33,522 nucleotides of DNA from JAVVEZ01 sp032250895 (lineage in GTDB: Bacteria > Pseudomonadota > Gammaproteobacteria > Pseudomonadales > Pseudohongiellaceae): positions 1 through 33,522 of the forward strand of contig JAVVEZ010000033.1 in assembly GCA_032250895.1 (NCBI GenBank), read 5' to 3'. The stretch's first letter is position 1. Every line of letters begins with the position of its first letter. The notes below the pieces were generated by a model, which saw only the letters and a list, made by a program, of their open reading frames with translations, searched no databases and had not been told where the DNA came from. Both the position numbers and the translations under genes were made by a program. Below are positions 23,075 to 31,843 of the stretch, piece after piece.

Positions 23075-25009
23075 ATGGGCAAGATTATCGGAATAGATTT
23101 GGGAACCACCAATTCCTGCGTGAGCGTCATGGAGGGAGGCAAACCCAAGGTTATTGAAAATGCAGAGGGTGACCGCACCACACCGTCGGTCATCGCCTAT
23201 GCCGAAGATGGCGAAATCCTGGTGGGCCAGCCTGCCAAGCGGCAGGCGGTGACCAACCCCAAGAACACCCTGTTCGCGGTGAAGCGGCTGATTGGCCGTC
23301 AGTTCAAGGATGATGTCGTGCAGAAAGACATCAAGATGGTGCCCTACAAGATTCTTGCCGCCGATAACGGCGATGCCTGGGTCGAGGTGCGGGGCGACAA
23401 GATGGCGCCTCCCCAGATTTCCGCCCAGGTGCTGAAGAAAATGAAGAAGACCGCAGAGGATTATCTGGGTGAGCCGGTCACGGCGGCCGTGGTCACCGTG
23501 CCGGCCTACTTCAATGACTCCCAGCGCCAGGCCACCAAGGATGCCGGCAAGATTGCCGGGCTGGATGTGAAACGCATCATCAATGAGCCGACGGCTGCTG
23601 CGCTGGCCTATGGCATGGACAAGAAGAGTGGCGACAGCACGGTGGCGGTCTACGACCTGGGGGGTGGAACCTTCGATATCTCCATCATCGAGATTGCTGA
23701 AACCGATGGCGAGCATTCCTTTGAAGTCTTGTCGACCAACGGCGATACCTTCCTGGGTGGCGAAGACTTCGACCTGCGTCTGATCGACTATCTGGCAGAC
23801 GATTTCAAAAAGAGCTCGGGTATGGATCTGCACAACGATCCCCTGGCCCTGCAGCGTCTCAAGGAAGCCGCCGAGAAAGCCAAGATCGAGCTGTCATCGG
23901 CCCAGCAGACCGAAGTGAATCTGCCCTATATCACGGCCGATGCCAGCGGTCCGAAGCATCTGGTGGTGAAGCTGACCCGTTCCAAGCTGGAATCCCTGGT
24001 GGAAGACCTGGTGGATCGTACCATCGAGCCGCTGAAGACAGCACTCAAGGATGCCGGTCTCAGTGTTTCCGACATCAAGGATGTGATTCTGGTGGGCGGG
24101 CAGACCCGCATGCCCTTGGTGCAGAAAAAGGTCACAGAATTTTTCGGCAAGGAGCCGCGCCGTGATGTCAATCCTGATGAAGCCGTGGCCATTGGCGCCT
24201 CGATTCAGGCGGCGGTCTTGTCTGGCGAGGTGACCGATGTGTTGTTGCTGGATGTCACCCCGCTGTCACTGGGTATTGAAACCCTGGGCGGAATCGCCAG
24301 TGTGCTGATCGAAAAGAACACCACCATCCCCTGCAACAAGAAGCAGACCTTTTCGACGGCAGATGACAATCAGACGGCGGTCACCATCCATGTGGTGCAG
24401 GGTGAACGCAAGCAGGCTGCCCAGAATAAATCCCTGGGACGCTTCGACCTGAGCGATATTCCACCGGCGCCACGGGGGATGCCGCAGATCGAGGTAAATT
24501 TCGACCTGAACGCGGATGGCATTCTGAATGTCTCGGCCAAGGATGTGGCGACGGGCAAACAGCAGTCCATCGTGATCAAGGCTTCCAGCGGTCTGACAGA
24601 TGAAGAGATTCAGAAAATGGTCGGGGATGCGGAAGCTCATGCCGCCGAAGACAAGAAGTTTGAGGAACTGATTACGGCTCGCAATACCGCCGACGGCCTG
24701 GTCCATGCGACCCGAAAAACCCTTGCGGAGGCCGGTGACAAGGTTGAAGCCGGGGAAAAAGAGAAAATCGAGGCCGCCATGACGGCTCTGGAAGAGGCCA
24801 TCAAGGCGGATGATCTCGAGGCCATCAAGGCGGGCACCAAGGAACTGAGTGATGCCTCGGGCGCCATGGCGCAAAGAATGTACGCAGAAAAGGAACAGGC
24901 GGGCGGCGAAGCCGGTGGTGCCCAGGCAGAGGCCTCTGCACAGGGTGAACGCCATGACGATGCGGTTGATGCCGAGTTTGAGGAAGTCAAGGACGATAAT
25001 AAAAAATAA
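23075..25009 (+). CDS. dnaK: Hsp70 chaperone DnaK
   Basis: DnaK binds exposed hydrophobic stretches of proteins in an ATP-driven cycle. The 644-residue protein has an N-terminal actin-like ATPase domain starting GKIIGIDLGTTNSCVSV, with AVVTVPAYFNDSQRQATKDAG, VYDLGGGTFDISI and ILVGGQTRMPLV. The linker DVLLLDVTPLSLGIE, the substrate-binding domain and the helical lid follow. It ends EFEEVKDDNKK, close to the EEVD-like bacterial tail. The ATG has a TGGAG ribosome site. GrpE is upstream and DnaJ downstream, a complete chaperone machine. A hairpin followed by T's lies between dnaK and dnaJ. Confidence 0.98.
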   Translation: MGKIIGIDLGTTNSCVSVMEGGKPKVIENAEGDRTTPSVIAYAEDGEILVGQPAKRQAVTNPKNTLFAVKRLIGRQFKDDVVQKDIKMVPYKILAADNGDAWVEVRGDKMAPPQISAQVLKKMKKTAEDYLGEPVTAAVVTVPAYFNDSQRQATKDAGKIAGLDVKRIINEPTAAALAYGMDKKSGDSTVAVYDLGGGTFDISIIEIAETDGEHSFEVLSTNGDTFLGGEDFDLRLIDYLADDFKKSSGMDLHNDPLALQRLKEAAEKAKIELSSAQQTEVNLPYITADASGPKHLVVKLTRSKLESLVEDLVDRTIEPLKTALKDAGLSVSDIKDVILVGGQTRMPLVQKKVTEFFGKEPRRDVNPDEAVAIGASIQAAVLSGEVTDVLLLDVTPLSLGIETLGGIASVLIEKNTTIPCNKKQTFSTADDNQTAVTIHVVQGERKQAAQNKSLGRFDLSDIPPAPRGMPQIEVNFDLNADGILNVSAKDVATGKQQSIVIKASSGLTDEEIQKMVGDAEAHAAEDKKFEELITARNTADGLVHATRKTLAEAGDKVEAGEKEKIEAAMTALEEAIKADDLEAIKAGTKELSDASGAMAQRMYAEKEQAGGEAGGAQAEASAQGERHDDAVDAEFEEVKDDNKK

Positions 25010-25059
25010 GTATGACAGGCCTCTGCCCGTCACTGGCGTGGTATTTGAACTGAAAGCTG

Positions 25060-25088
25060 ATGCAGGGATTTCCCTGCATTGGTTTTTT
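25060..25088 (+). terminator. intrinsic (probably partial) terminator between dnaK and dnaJ
   Basis: ATGCAGGG and CCCTGCAT pair perfectly around an ATTT loop, followed by TGGTTTTTT. It ends 29 bases before the dnaJ ATG. It would reduce dnaJ expression relative to dnaK, in keeping with the chaperone stoichiometry. Confidence 0.75.
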
Positions 25089-25117
25089 GTGTTCAGCGCC
25101 CTGATTCTGGAACAGTA

Positions 25118-26230
25118 ATGGAAAAAAGAGATTATTACGAAGTCCTGGGGATTGGACGCGATGCGTCCGAGCAGGAGATCAAAAAAGCCTACCGGCGCGT
25201 TGCGATGAAGCACCATCCGGATCGTAATCCGGGCGATGCCGAGTCGGAATCGCGCTTCAAGGAAGCCAACGAAGCCTATGAGGTTCTGGCGGACAGTCAA
25301 AAGCGGGCTGCCTATGACCAGTTCGGTCATGCCGGAGTCAACCAGGGCGGCGGGGGTGGCAACCAGGGTTTCGGTGATATTTTCGGTGATATTTTTGGTG
25401 ATATTTTCGGCGCCAGCCGGGCACGCAGCCATGTGCAGCGGGGTGCGGATCTGGGTTATACACTGGAGCTGAGCCTTGAAGAGGCCGTCAAGGGCACCAG
25501 CGTCAAGATCAGGGTGCCCGCTTCGGTAAGCTGCAGCACCTGTGATGGCACGGGAGCCAGGAAAGGCAGCTCACCCGTGAACTGTACGACCTGTCACGGC
25601 CAGGGTCAGGTGCGGATGCGGCAGGGGCCGTTCTCGGTGCAGCAGACATGCCCACGCTGTCAGGGTGCCGGCAAGACCATCAAGGATCCCTGCCATATCT
25701 GTCACGGTCGTGGAGCCGTCAAGGAGGACAAGACACTTTCGGTAAAAGTGCCGCCCGGTGTGGACAGTGGTGACCGGATTCGTCTTACCGGTGAAGGAGA
25801 AGCCGGCATCCATGGCGGCCCGCCAGGGGACCTTTATGTGCAGATTGCCGTCAAGGATCATCCCATTTTTGTTCGCGATGGCAATGATCTGCATTGTGAA
25901 ATTCCGATCAGTTTTGTCGATGCTGCCCTGGGTGGCGAGTTGGAAGTTCCCACGCTGGAAGGTCGGGTGAAGCTGAAAATCCCTTCGGAAACCCAGACTG
26001 GAAAACTGTTCCGGCTGCGCCAGAAGGGGGTGGCTCCGGTGCGCGGCGGGCCAGTGGGCGATTTGCTGTGTCGTGTCGTCGTGGAGACGCCCGTGCATCT
26101 CACCAGGCGTCAGAAGGAATTGCTCCAGGAGTTTATGGAAATACAGGAAAACCACGACAAGGAACAGTCGCCGAAAAGAAGCGGTTGGTTTGACGGGGTA
26201 AAAAAATTCGTGGATGCACTCAAGCCCTGA
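25118..26230 (+). CDS. dnaJ: Hsp40 co-chaperone DnaJ
   Basis: DnaJ delivers clients to DnaK and stimulates its ATPase. The ATG at 25118 (MEKRDYYEVLG) is the family start; the frame opens earlier but that part reads through the terminator. The 370-residue protein has the J domain with H33-P-D35, a Gly/Phe-rich stretch (GGGGGNQGFGDIFGDIF), four zinc-binding CxxCxGxG repeats (CSTCDGTG, CTTCHGQG, CPRCQGAG, CHICHGRG) and the C-terminal substrate-binding beta domains. No separate promoter is evident, so it is expressed by read-through of the dnaK terminator. Confidence 0.97.
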   Translation: MEKRDYYEVLGIGRDASEQEIKKAYRRVAMKHHPDRNPGDAESESRFKEANEAYEVLADSQKRAAYDQFGHAGVNQGGGGGNQGFGDIFGDIFGDIFGASRARSHVQRGADLGYTLELSLEEAVKGTSVKIRVPASVSCSTCDGTGARKGSSPVNCTTCHGQGQVRMRQGPFSVQQTCPRCQGAGKTIKDPCHICHGRGAVKEDKTLSVKVPPGVDSGDRIRLTGEGEAGIHGGPPGDLYVQIAVKDHPIFVRDGNDLHCEIPISFVDAALGGELEVPTLEGRVKLKIPSETQTGKLFRLRQKGVAPVRGGPVGDLLCRVVVETPVHLTRRQKELLQEFMEIQENHDKEQSPKRSGWFDGVKKFVDALKP

Positions 26231-26282
26231 AGGCTATCATTGACCTTCATCCGCCACAGAGACACAATCGAGATTCCTCGAC

Positions 26283-27083
26283 ATGAGCAGAATCGCCATT
26301 GCCGGGCTTACCGGACGCATGGGCAAAAGTATTGCAGAGGCCATTCTGGGGACCCCCGGCGTCAGTATCGGTGCGGCATCGGTACGCCGTGACAGTCCGG
26401 ACCTGGGCCGGGATGTGGGGCTGCTGTGTGGTGGCGAAGCCCTGGGGCTGGCAGTGGTCTCCGATCTGGCCACGTGCCTGGACCGTTTCGATGTGCTGAT
26501 TGACTTCACGAGCCCCGCAGCAAGCCTCAATCACCTTGAGCTGTGTGTGGCCGCCAACAAGAAACTGGTGCTTGGCACGACCGGCTTCAGCGCCGGACAA
26601 AAGGAGCAGATTGCCGAGGCCGGGAAGAAAATTGCCATTGTTTTTTCCCCCAACATGAGTGTCGGTGTGAACCTCTGTTTCAAATTGCTCGAGCTGGCGG
26701 CCCGGGTGCTGGGAGATGACAGCGATATTGAAATCATCGAGGCCCACCACCGTCACAAGAAAGATGCCCCCTCCGGGACCGCCCTGAAAATGGGTGAGGT
26801 CGTGGCAGCCACGCTGGGTCGTGACCTTCAGGCTTGCGCCAGCTACGGACGTGAGGGCAATGTGGGCACAAGAGACGCCAGCACCATTGGATTTTCGAGC
26901 ATCCGGGCGGGGGATATCGTTGGCGATCATACAGTCTTGTTTGCGAGTGCGGGCGAAAGGGTGGAAATCACACATAAATCCAGTAGCCGCATGACCTATG
27001 CCAAAGGCTCGGTGAAGGCGGCATTGTGGCTCCGGGAACGCGAGTCCGGTGTGTTCGACATGCAGGATGTGCTCGGTTTATAA
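26283..27083 (+). CDS. dapB: 4-hydroxy-tetrahydrodipicolinate reductase
   Basis: DapB carries out the NAD(P)H-dependent reduction in the lysine/diaminopimelate pathway, supplying a cell-wall precursor. The 266-residue protein has the N-terminal nucleotide site GLTGRMG (8-14), DFTSPAA, GTTGF and the catalytic region EAHHRHKKDAPSGTA. There H155 and K159 correspond to the E. coli catalytic pair H159/K163. It ends MQDVLGL, as is usual. It lies 52 bp after dnaJ in the same direction with no clear terminator between them. A promoter and an intrinsic terminator follow before carA. Confidence 0.96.
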   Translation: MSRIAIAGLTGRMGKSIAEAILGTPGVSIGAASVRRDSPDLGRDVGLLCGGEALGLAVVSDLATCLDRFDVLIDFTSPAASLNHLELCVAANKKLVLGTTGFSAGQKEQIAEAGKKIAIVFSPNMSVGVNLCFKLLELAARVLGDDSDIEIIEAHHRHKKDAPSGTALKMGEVVAATLGRDLQACASYGREGNVGTRDASTIGFSSIRAGDIVGDHTVLFASAGERVEITHKSSSRMTYAKGSVKAALWLRERESGVFDMQDVLGL

Positions 27084-27146
27084 GAGTTTTTCTGGTTCTG
27101 GGCAGCGCCTGAAGCGGCCTTGCAGCGCATCCCTGAAAATCATCCA

Positions 27147-27176
27147 TGGACAACAAAGGCCGAATTTACGTAGAAT
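27147..27176 (+). promoter_or_regulatory. probable carAB promoter
   Basis: TGGACA (27147-27152), 18 bases, TAGAAT (27171-27176) is a good sigma-70 match. Transcription would start near 27183, ahead of the short ORF, terminator and palindrome described below, giving a leader of about 225 bases before carA. Confidence 0.55.
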
Positions 27177-27187
27177 AGCCGATCAGT

Positions 27188-27214
27188 ATGAAAGAGACTG
27201 GGCCATCAATCTAA
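27188..27214 (+). CDS. possible leader peptide MKETGPSI of carAB
   Basis: ATG AAA GAG ACT GGG CCA TCA ATC TAA lies just after the predicted transcription start, and its stop codon touches the first base of the terminator stem. This arrangement is seen in attenuation leaders. No Shine-Dalgarno is visible and the ORF is very short, so it may be chance. It contains no run of Arg codons. Confidence 0.3.
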   Translation: MKETGPSI

Positions 27215-27248
27215 AAAAGCGGAATGGGTTTCTCATTCCGCTTTTTTT
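27213..27248 (+). terminator. intrinsic terminator in the dapB-carA gap (possible attenuator)
   Basis: AAAAAAGCGGAATG pairs with CATTCCGCTTTTTTT around a 7-base loop, a strong terminator that works in both directions. If the promoter at 27147-27176 is real, this hairpin lies inside the carAB leader and would act as an attenuator. Otherwise it simply ends dapB transcription. Confidence 0.85.
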
Positions 27249-27351
27249 ACGAAAGAGTTTTCAAGGTTCGCAGACGCTCGCCTGGTCTCAGACGCCACCG
27301 GCAATCTGCATTTGCGCCATGAGCCATTGCAAACCGGGCGGGTCTCGACAA

Positions 27352-27373
27352 GGGAACAGCCATGGCTGTTCCC
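27352..27373. promoter_or_regulatory. 22-bp perfect palindrome just upstream of the carA start
   Basis: GGGAACAGCC is followed by the centre AT and its exact complement through GGCTGTTCCC (22 of 22 bases symmetric). It is centred 47 bases before the predicted TTG start of carA. As DNA it could be a repressor operator. As RNA it gives a 9-bp stem with a CAUG loop that would hide the alternative ATG at 27362 and its AGGGAA ribosome site. Confidence 0.6.
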
Positions 27374-27409
27374 GGCAAACCGACACGAATACTGACGGAG
27401 AAATCAACT

Positions 27410-28579
27410 TTGCAAAAGCCTGCCATTCTGGTACTTCAAGACGGATCAGTATTTCACGGTGTATCCATTGGCGCAGAAGGGCTGTCCAGCGGTGAGGTCG
27501 TATTCAATACCGCGATGACCGGCTATCAGGAAATTCTGACAGATCCCTCCTATGCGCGTCAGATCATCACCCTGACCTATCCCCATATCGGGAATACCGG
27601 TGCCAATGAGGAAGACAATGAATCGGCGCAAGTCTGGGCCGCCGGTCTGGTCATCCGCGATTTGCCCATGCTGGCCAGTAATTTTCGTTCACAGCAGAAT
27701 CTGGGCGATTTTCTCAGACTCAGAAATGTCGTTGCGATAGCCGACATTGACACCCGGCATCTGACCCGCATACTGCGTGACAGGGGCGCCATGAATGGCG
27801 CTCTGATGGCGGGTGCTCTGGTCGCTGCTGATCCGGAACAGGCGGCGGCGACGGCACTCGCCGCTGCGCAGGACTTCCCGGGCCTGGTGGGCATGGATCT
27901 GGCGCAGGTGGTCAGCTGTGAGTCTCCCTATGAATGGCAGGAGGGCGTCTGGACTCTGGGGGCGGGCCATCAGGAAGTCCGGCAGCCTTCCCGCTATCAC
28001 GTAGTGGCCTATGATTTTGGTGTCAAGCGCAACATTCTGCGCATGCTGACCGAGCGTGGCTGCAGGGTGACGGTCGTACCCGCCAGGACCCCGGCTGATG
28101 TGGTGCTGGGCATGAAACCGGATGGGGTCTTTCTCTCCAATGGCCCCGGTGATCCCGAACCTTGTGACTATGCGATCACTGCCATCAGGACGATTCTGGA
28201 AACCGATACGCCGGTGTTCGGTATCTGCCTGGGACATCAGTTGCTGGCCCTGGCCAGTGGTGCGCGCACGGCGCAGATGAAGCTGGGTCATCATGGTGCC
28301 AATCATCCGGTGCAGGATCTGGCCAGTGGCAAAGTCAGTATCAGCAGCCAGAATCATGGCTTCGCGGTGGCCGAAGACAGTTTGCCCGCCAACCTGAAGG
28401 CCACCCACAAGTCTCTGTTCGACGGGACGCTGCAGGGCATTCGGCGCACCGACAAACCCGCTTTCGGATTTCAGGGTCATCCGGAAGCCAGTCCCGGCCC
28501 CCATGATGTGGGGCCCGTGTTTGACCAGTTCATAGGCCTGCTCGAAACCTACCGCAGCCGTCACCAACACAGCAGATGA
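27410..28579 (+). CDS. carA: carbamoyl-phosphate synthetase small (glutaminase) subunit
   Basis: CarA hydrolyses glutamine and passes ammonia to CarB. The TTG at 27410 is preferred: GACGGAG precedes it by nine bases, and the protein then starts QKPAILVLQDGSVFHG, the family N-terminus (389 residues). An ATG 16 codons earlier at 27362 lies inside a perfect palindrome and remains possible. The C-terminal class-I glutamine amidotransferase domain shows the oxyanion loop SNGPGDPEP and the triad C273 (GICLGHQ), H357 and E359 (GHPEASPGP), matching E. coli C269/H353/E355. carB follows after four bases. Confidence 0.96.
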   Translation: MQKPAILVLQDGSVFHGVSIGAEGLSSGEVVFNTAMTGYQEILTDPSYARQIITLTYPHIGNTGANEEDNESAQVWAAGLVIRDLPMLASNFRSQQNLGDFLRLRNVVAIADIDTRHLTRILRDRGAMNGALMAGALVAADPEQAAATALAAAQDFPGLVGMDLAQVVSCESPYEWQEGVWTLGAGHQEVRQPSRYHVVAYDFGVKRNILRMLTERGCRVTVVPARTPADVVLGMKPDGVFLSNGPGDPEPCDYAITAIRTILETDTPVFGICLGHQLLALASGARTAQMKLGHHGANHPVQDLASGKVSISSQNHGFAVAEDSLPANLKATHKSLFDGTLQGIRRTDKPAFGFQGHPEASPGPHDVGPVFDQFIGLLETYRSRHQHSR

Positions 28580-28583
28580 GCAC

Positions 28584-31500
28584 ATGCCAAAACGCAGCGA
28601 TATAAACAGTATTTTGATCATAGGCGCGGGTCCGATCGTCATCGGCCAGGCCTGTGAATTCGATTATTCCGGTACCCAGGCCTGCCAGGCTCTCATGGAG
28701 GAAGGTTATCGGATCATCCTGGTGAACTCCAATCCCGCCACGATCATGACCGATCCTGGCATGGCACACGCTACCTATATCGAAGCGGTGGAATGGAAGA
28801 CCCTTGAAAAAATCATTGCCAAGGAGCGACCGGATGCCATTCTGCCAACCATGGGGGGGCAGACAGCCCTCAATTGCGCACTCGACCTGGATCGTGAGGG
28901 CGTGCTCGCGAAATACGGGGTCGAGTTGATCGGGGCGAAAAAATCAGCCATTGAAAAGGCCGAAGACAGACAATTGTTTGATGATGCGATGGTGGCGATC
29001 GGCCTGGAAACACCACGCCATTTCATTGCCCACAACATGGAAGAGGCGCTGGCAGCGTCGGAAAACCTGGGCTTCCCCAATATTATCCGGCCTTCCTATA
29101 CCATGGGGGGGAGTGGTGGCGGCATTGCCTACAACAAGGAGGAGTTTGTTGAAATCTGTGCGCGGGGCCTGGAACTGTCCCCCATCAGTGAATTATTGAT
29201 TGATGAATCTTTGATTGGCTGGAAAGAGTACGAGCTGGAAGTGGTCAGGGACAAGAATGATAACTGTATCATCGTGTGCAGTATCGAGAACCTCGACCCG
29301 ATGGGCATTCATACCGGCGACTCCATCACGGTGGCACCGGCCCAGACCCTGACCGACAAGGAGTATCAGATTCTGCGCAATGCCGCGATTGCCGTGCTCC
29401 GCGAGATCGGCGTGGAAACCGGCGGTTCCAACGTGCAGTTTGCGATCAATCCGGATGATGGGCGTCTGGTGGTGATCGAAATGAACCCCAGGGTATCCCG
29501 TTCCTCCGCGCTGGCTTCCAAGGCCACGGGCTTTCCCATCGCCCGGGTTGCGGCAAAGCTGGCGGTGGGTTTTACGCTGGATGAGTTGCGCAATGAAATT
29601 ACCGGTGGCGTGATCCCGGCGTCCTTTGAACCCAGCATCGATTACGTGGTTACCAAGATCCCGCGCTTTACCTTTGAGAAATTCCCACAGGCAGCCGACC
29701 GCCTGACCACTCAGATGAAATCGGTTGGGGAGGTCATGGCGATTGGCCGAACATTCCAGGAGTCCATTCAGAAAGCCCTGCGTGGCCTGGAAGTGGGGAT
29801 CAGCGGTTTTGATCCCGTGCATGATTTTGAATCCAGCGATGCCAGGAATATTCTGCTGCGTGAACTCAAGGATGCCGGTTGTGAGCGCATCCGTTATGTC
29901 GCCGATGCGTTTCGTGCCGGCATGTCGGTCGAAGAGGTGTTTGAGTACACCCGCATCGATCGTTGGTTCCTGGTTCAGATCGAAGATATCGTCCGCGAAG
30001 AACAGGTGCTGGCAGCCCTGAGTCTGGATGCCCTGGACCGGGATTATCTGTTTCAGCTCAAGCGCAAGGGCTTTTCCGATGCCCGGCTGGCGGCCGTGCT
30101 TGCGATCAGCGAGGATCGAATGCGGGAACACAGATACAGCCTGGGCGTGCGTCCGGTCTACAAGCGGGTGGATACCTGTGCGGCGGAATTCAGATCCACC
30201 ACCGCCTATATGTACTCGACCTATGAAGAGGAATGCGAGGCGCAGGTCAGCGAGCGCCAGAAAATCATGGTGCTGGGCGGCGGGCCCAACCGGATCGGAC
30301 AGGGCATAGAGTTCGACTACTGCTGTGTGCATGCAGCGATGGCCATGCGGGAGGACGGTTATGAAACCATCATGGTCAACTGCAACCCGGAAACCGTGTC
30401 CACCGACTTCAATATTTCAGATCGTCTCTACTTCGAACCGGTGACCCTGGAGGACGTGCTGGAAATCGTGCATCTGGAAAACCCGAAAGGGGTGATTGTG
30501 CAGTTTGGTGGTCAGACACCACTGAAACTGGTAACCAGCCTGGAAAGACTGGGGGTGCCGATCATCGGCACCTCTGCCGATGCGATCGATCGTGCCGAGG
30601 ATCGCGAGCGCTTTCAGCACCTGATTACCAGACTGGGCCTGAAACAGCCCCCCAACAGCACGGTGCGCAGTCTTGACGAGGCCGTCAGGGAAGCTGAGAA
30701 AATTGGTTATCCGCTGGTGGTCAGGCCCTCCTACGTGCTGGGTGGGCGCGCCATGGAAATCGTCTACAACGAGGCGGAACTTCGGCGCTACATCCGGGAT
30801 GCCGTGAAGGTTTCCCATGAAAGCCCGGTCCTGCTTGATTATTTCCTGAATTCTGCCATTGAAATCGATGTGGACGTGGTCAGTGATGGCAAACAGGTGG
30901 TGGTGGGCGCGATCATGCAGCACATCGAACAGGCCGGTGTTCATTCCGGAGACTCCGCGTGTTCATTGCCGCCCTATAGCCTGTCGCCGGACTTGCAGGA
31001 CGAGATCCGTCGCCAGGTCGTCCAGCTGGCCCTTGAACTGAAGGTGGTGGGCTTGATGAATTCGCAGCTGGCCTATCAGGATGGTGAAATTTATATCATC
31101 GAGGTCAATCCCAGGGCTTCCAGAACCGTGCCCTTCGTTTCCAAGTGCATCGGCGTCTCCCTGGCCAAGATTGCGGCTCGCTGCATGGTGGGCAAGACAC
31201 TGGTGGAGCAGGGGTTTACCAGGGAAATCGTACCCTCTTTCTATTCGGTCAAGGAGGCTATCTTTCCCTTCAACAAGTTTCCCGGTGTCGATCCGATTCT
31301 GGGCCCGGAGATGAAATCCACCGGTGAGGTGATGGGCATAGGGCAGACTTTTGCAGAAGCCTATTTCAAATCCCAGAGCTTCGATGAATGTCTGATGCAG
31401 CCTGGCCGCAAGGCGTTCATCAGTGTTCGGGATGCCGACAAGGCGGCGTTGCCGGAACTGGCGCGCAACTATCATGAATTCGGCTTTGTGCTCTATGCCA

Positions 31501-31796
31501 CCAAGGGCTCGGCCAAGGTGATTGCCGATGCCGGCATTCCGGTACAGGCGGTGAACAAGGTCATGGAGGGGCGTCCCCATATCGTCGACATGTTGAAAAA
31601 CGACGAGATTGATCTTATCGTCAATACCACTGAAGGGCGCCAGGCCATCGCTGATTCTGCCACCATTCGCAGCACGGCATTGCGCCATCGCGTGTATTGC
31701 ACCACGACCATCGCCAGTGCCCGGGCCGTTCATGAAGCCCTGGTCTTTGGGGGTGAGACCTCGGTGAACAGTTTGCAGCATCTTCACGGGAAATAA
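28584..31796 (+). CDS. carB: carbamoyl-phosphate synthetase large subunit
   Basis: CarB makes carbamoyl phosphate from bicarbonate, ammonia and two ATP for arginine and pyrimidine synthesis. The 1070-residue protein (E. coli 1073) has two homologous ATP-grasp halves: residues 1 to about 400 (ILIIGAGPIVIGQACEFDYSG; TMGGSGGGIAYN) and about 555-935 (IMVLGGGPNRIGQGIEFDY; RPSYVLGGRAMEIVY). An oligomerisation region lies between them. A C-terminal MGS-like allosteric domain (about 936-1070, FVLYATKGSAKVIADAGIPVQAVNK) is where UMP and ornithine act in E. coli. It is four bases after carA, forming a standard carAB operon; greA begins 47 bp after its stop. Confidence 0.98.
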   Translation: MPKRSDINSILIIGAGPIVIGQACEFDYSGTQACQALMEEGYRIILVNSNPATIMTDPGMAHATYIEAVEWKTLEKIIAKERPDAILPTMGGQTALNCALDLDREGVLAKYGVELIGAKKSAIEKAEDRQLFDDAMVAIGLETPRHFIAHNMEEALAASENLGFPNIIRPSYTMGGSGGGIAYNKEEFVEICARGLELSPISELLIDESLIGWKEYELEVVRDKNDNCIIVCSIENLDPMGIHTGDSITVAPAQTLTDKEYQILRNAAIAVLREIGVETGGSNVQFAINPDDGRLVVIEMNPRVSRSSALASKATGFPIARVAAKLAVGFTLDELRNEITGGVIPASFEPSIDYVVTKIPRFTFEKFPQAADRLTTQMKSVGEVMAIGRTFQESIQKALRGLEVGISGFDPVHDFESSDARNILLRELKDAGCERIRYVADAFRAGMSVEEVFEYTRIDRWFLVQIEDIVREEQVLAALSLDALDRDYLFQLKRKGFSDARLAAVLAISEDRMREHRYSLGVRPVYKRVDTCAAEFRSTTAYMYSTYEEECEAQVSERQKIMVLGGGPNRIGQGIEFDYCCVHAAMAMREDGYETIMVNCNPETVSTDFNISDRLYFEPVTLEDVLEIVHLENPKGVIVQFGGQTPLKLVTSLERLGVPIIGTSADAIDRAEDRERFQHLITRLGLKQPPNSTVRSLDEAVREAEKIGYPLVVRPSYVLGGRAMEIVYNEAELRRYIRDAVKVSHESPVLLDYFLNSAIEIDVDVVSDGKQVVVGAIMQHIEQAGVHSGDSACSLPPYSLSPDLQDEIRRQVVQLALELKVVGLMNSQLAYQDGEIYIIEVNPRASRTVPFVSKCIGVSLAKIAARCMVGKTLVEQGFTREIVPSFYSVKEAIFPFNKFPGVDPILGPEMKSTGEVMGIGQTFAEAYFKSQSFDECLMQPGRKAFISVRDADKAALPELARNYHEFGFVLYATKGSAKVIADAGIPVQAVNKVMEGRPHIVDMLKNDEIDLIVNTTEGRQAIADSATIRSTALRHRVYCTTTIASARAVHEALVFGGETSVNSLQHLHGK

Positions 31797-31843
31797 ATTC
31801 CGATCAACGTCATCATTCAGGATCGACAGAGCATGAGAAGAGC

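Noticed and set aside
25367..25411. Triple GDIF repeat in DnaJ as an unusual expansion
   Set aside because: FGDIFGDVFGDIF-type repetition is normal in the Gly/Phe region of bacterial DnaJ.
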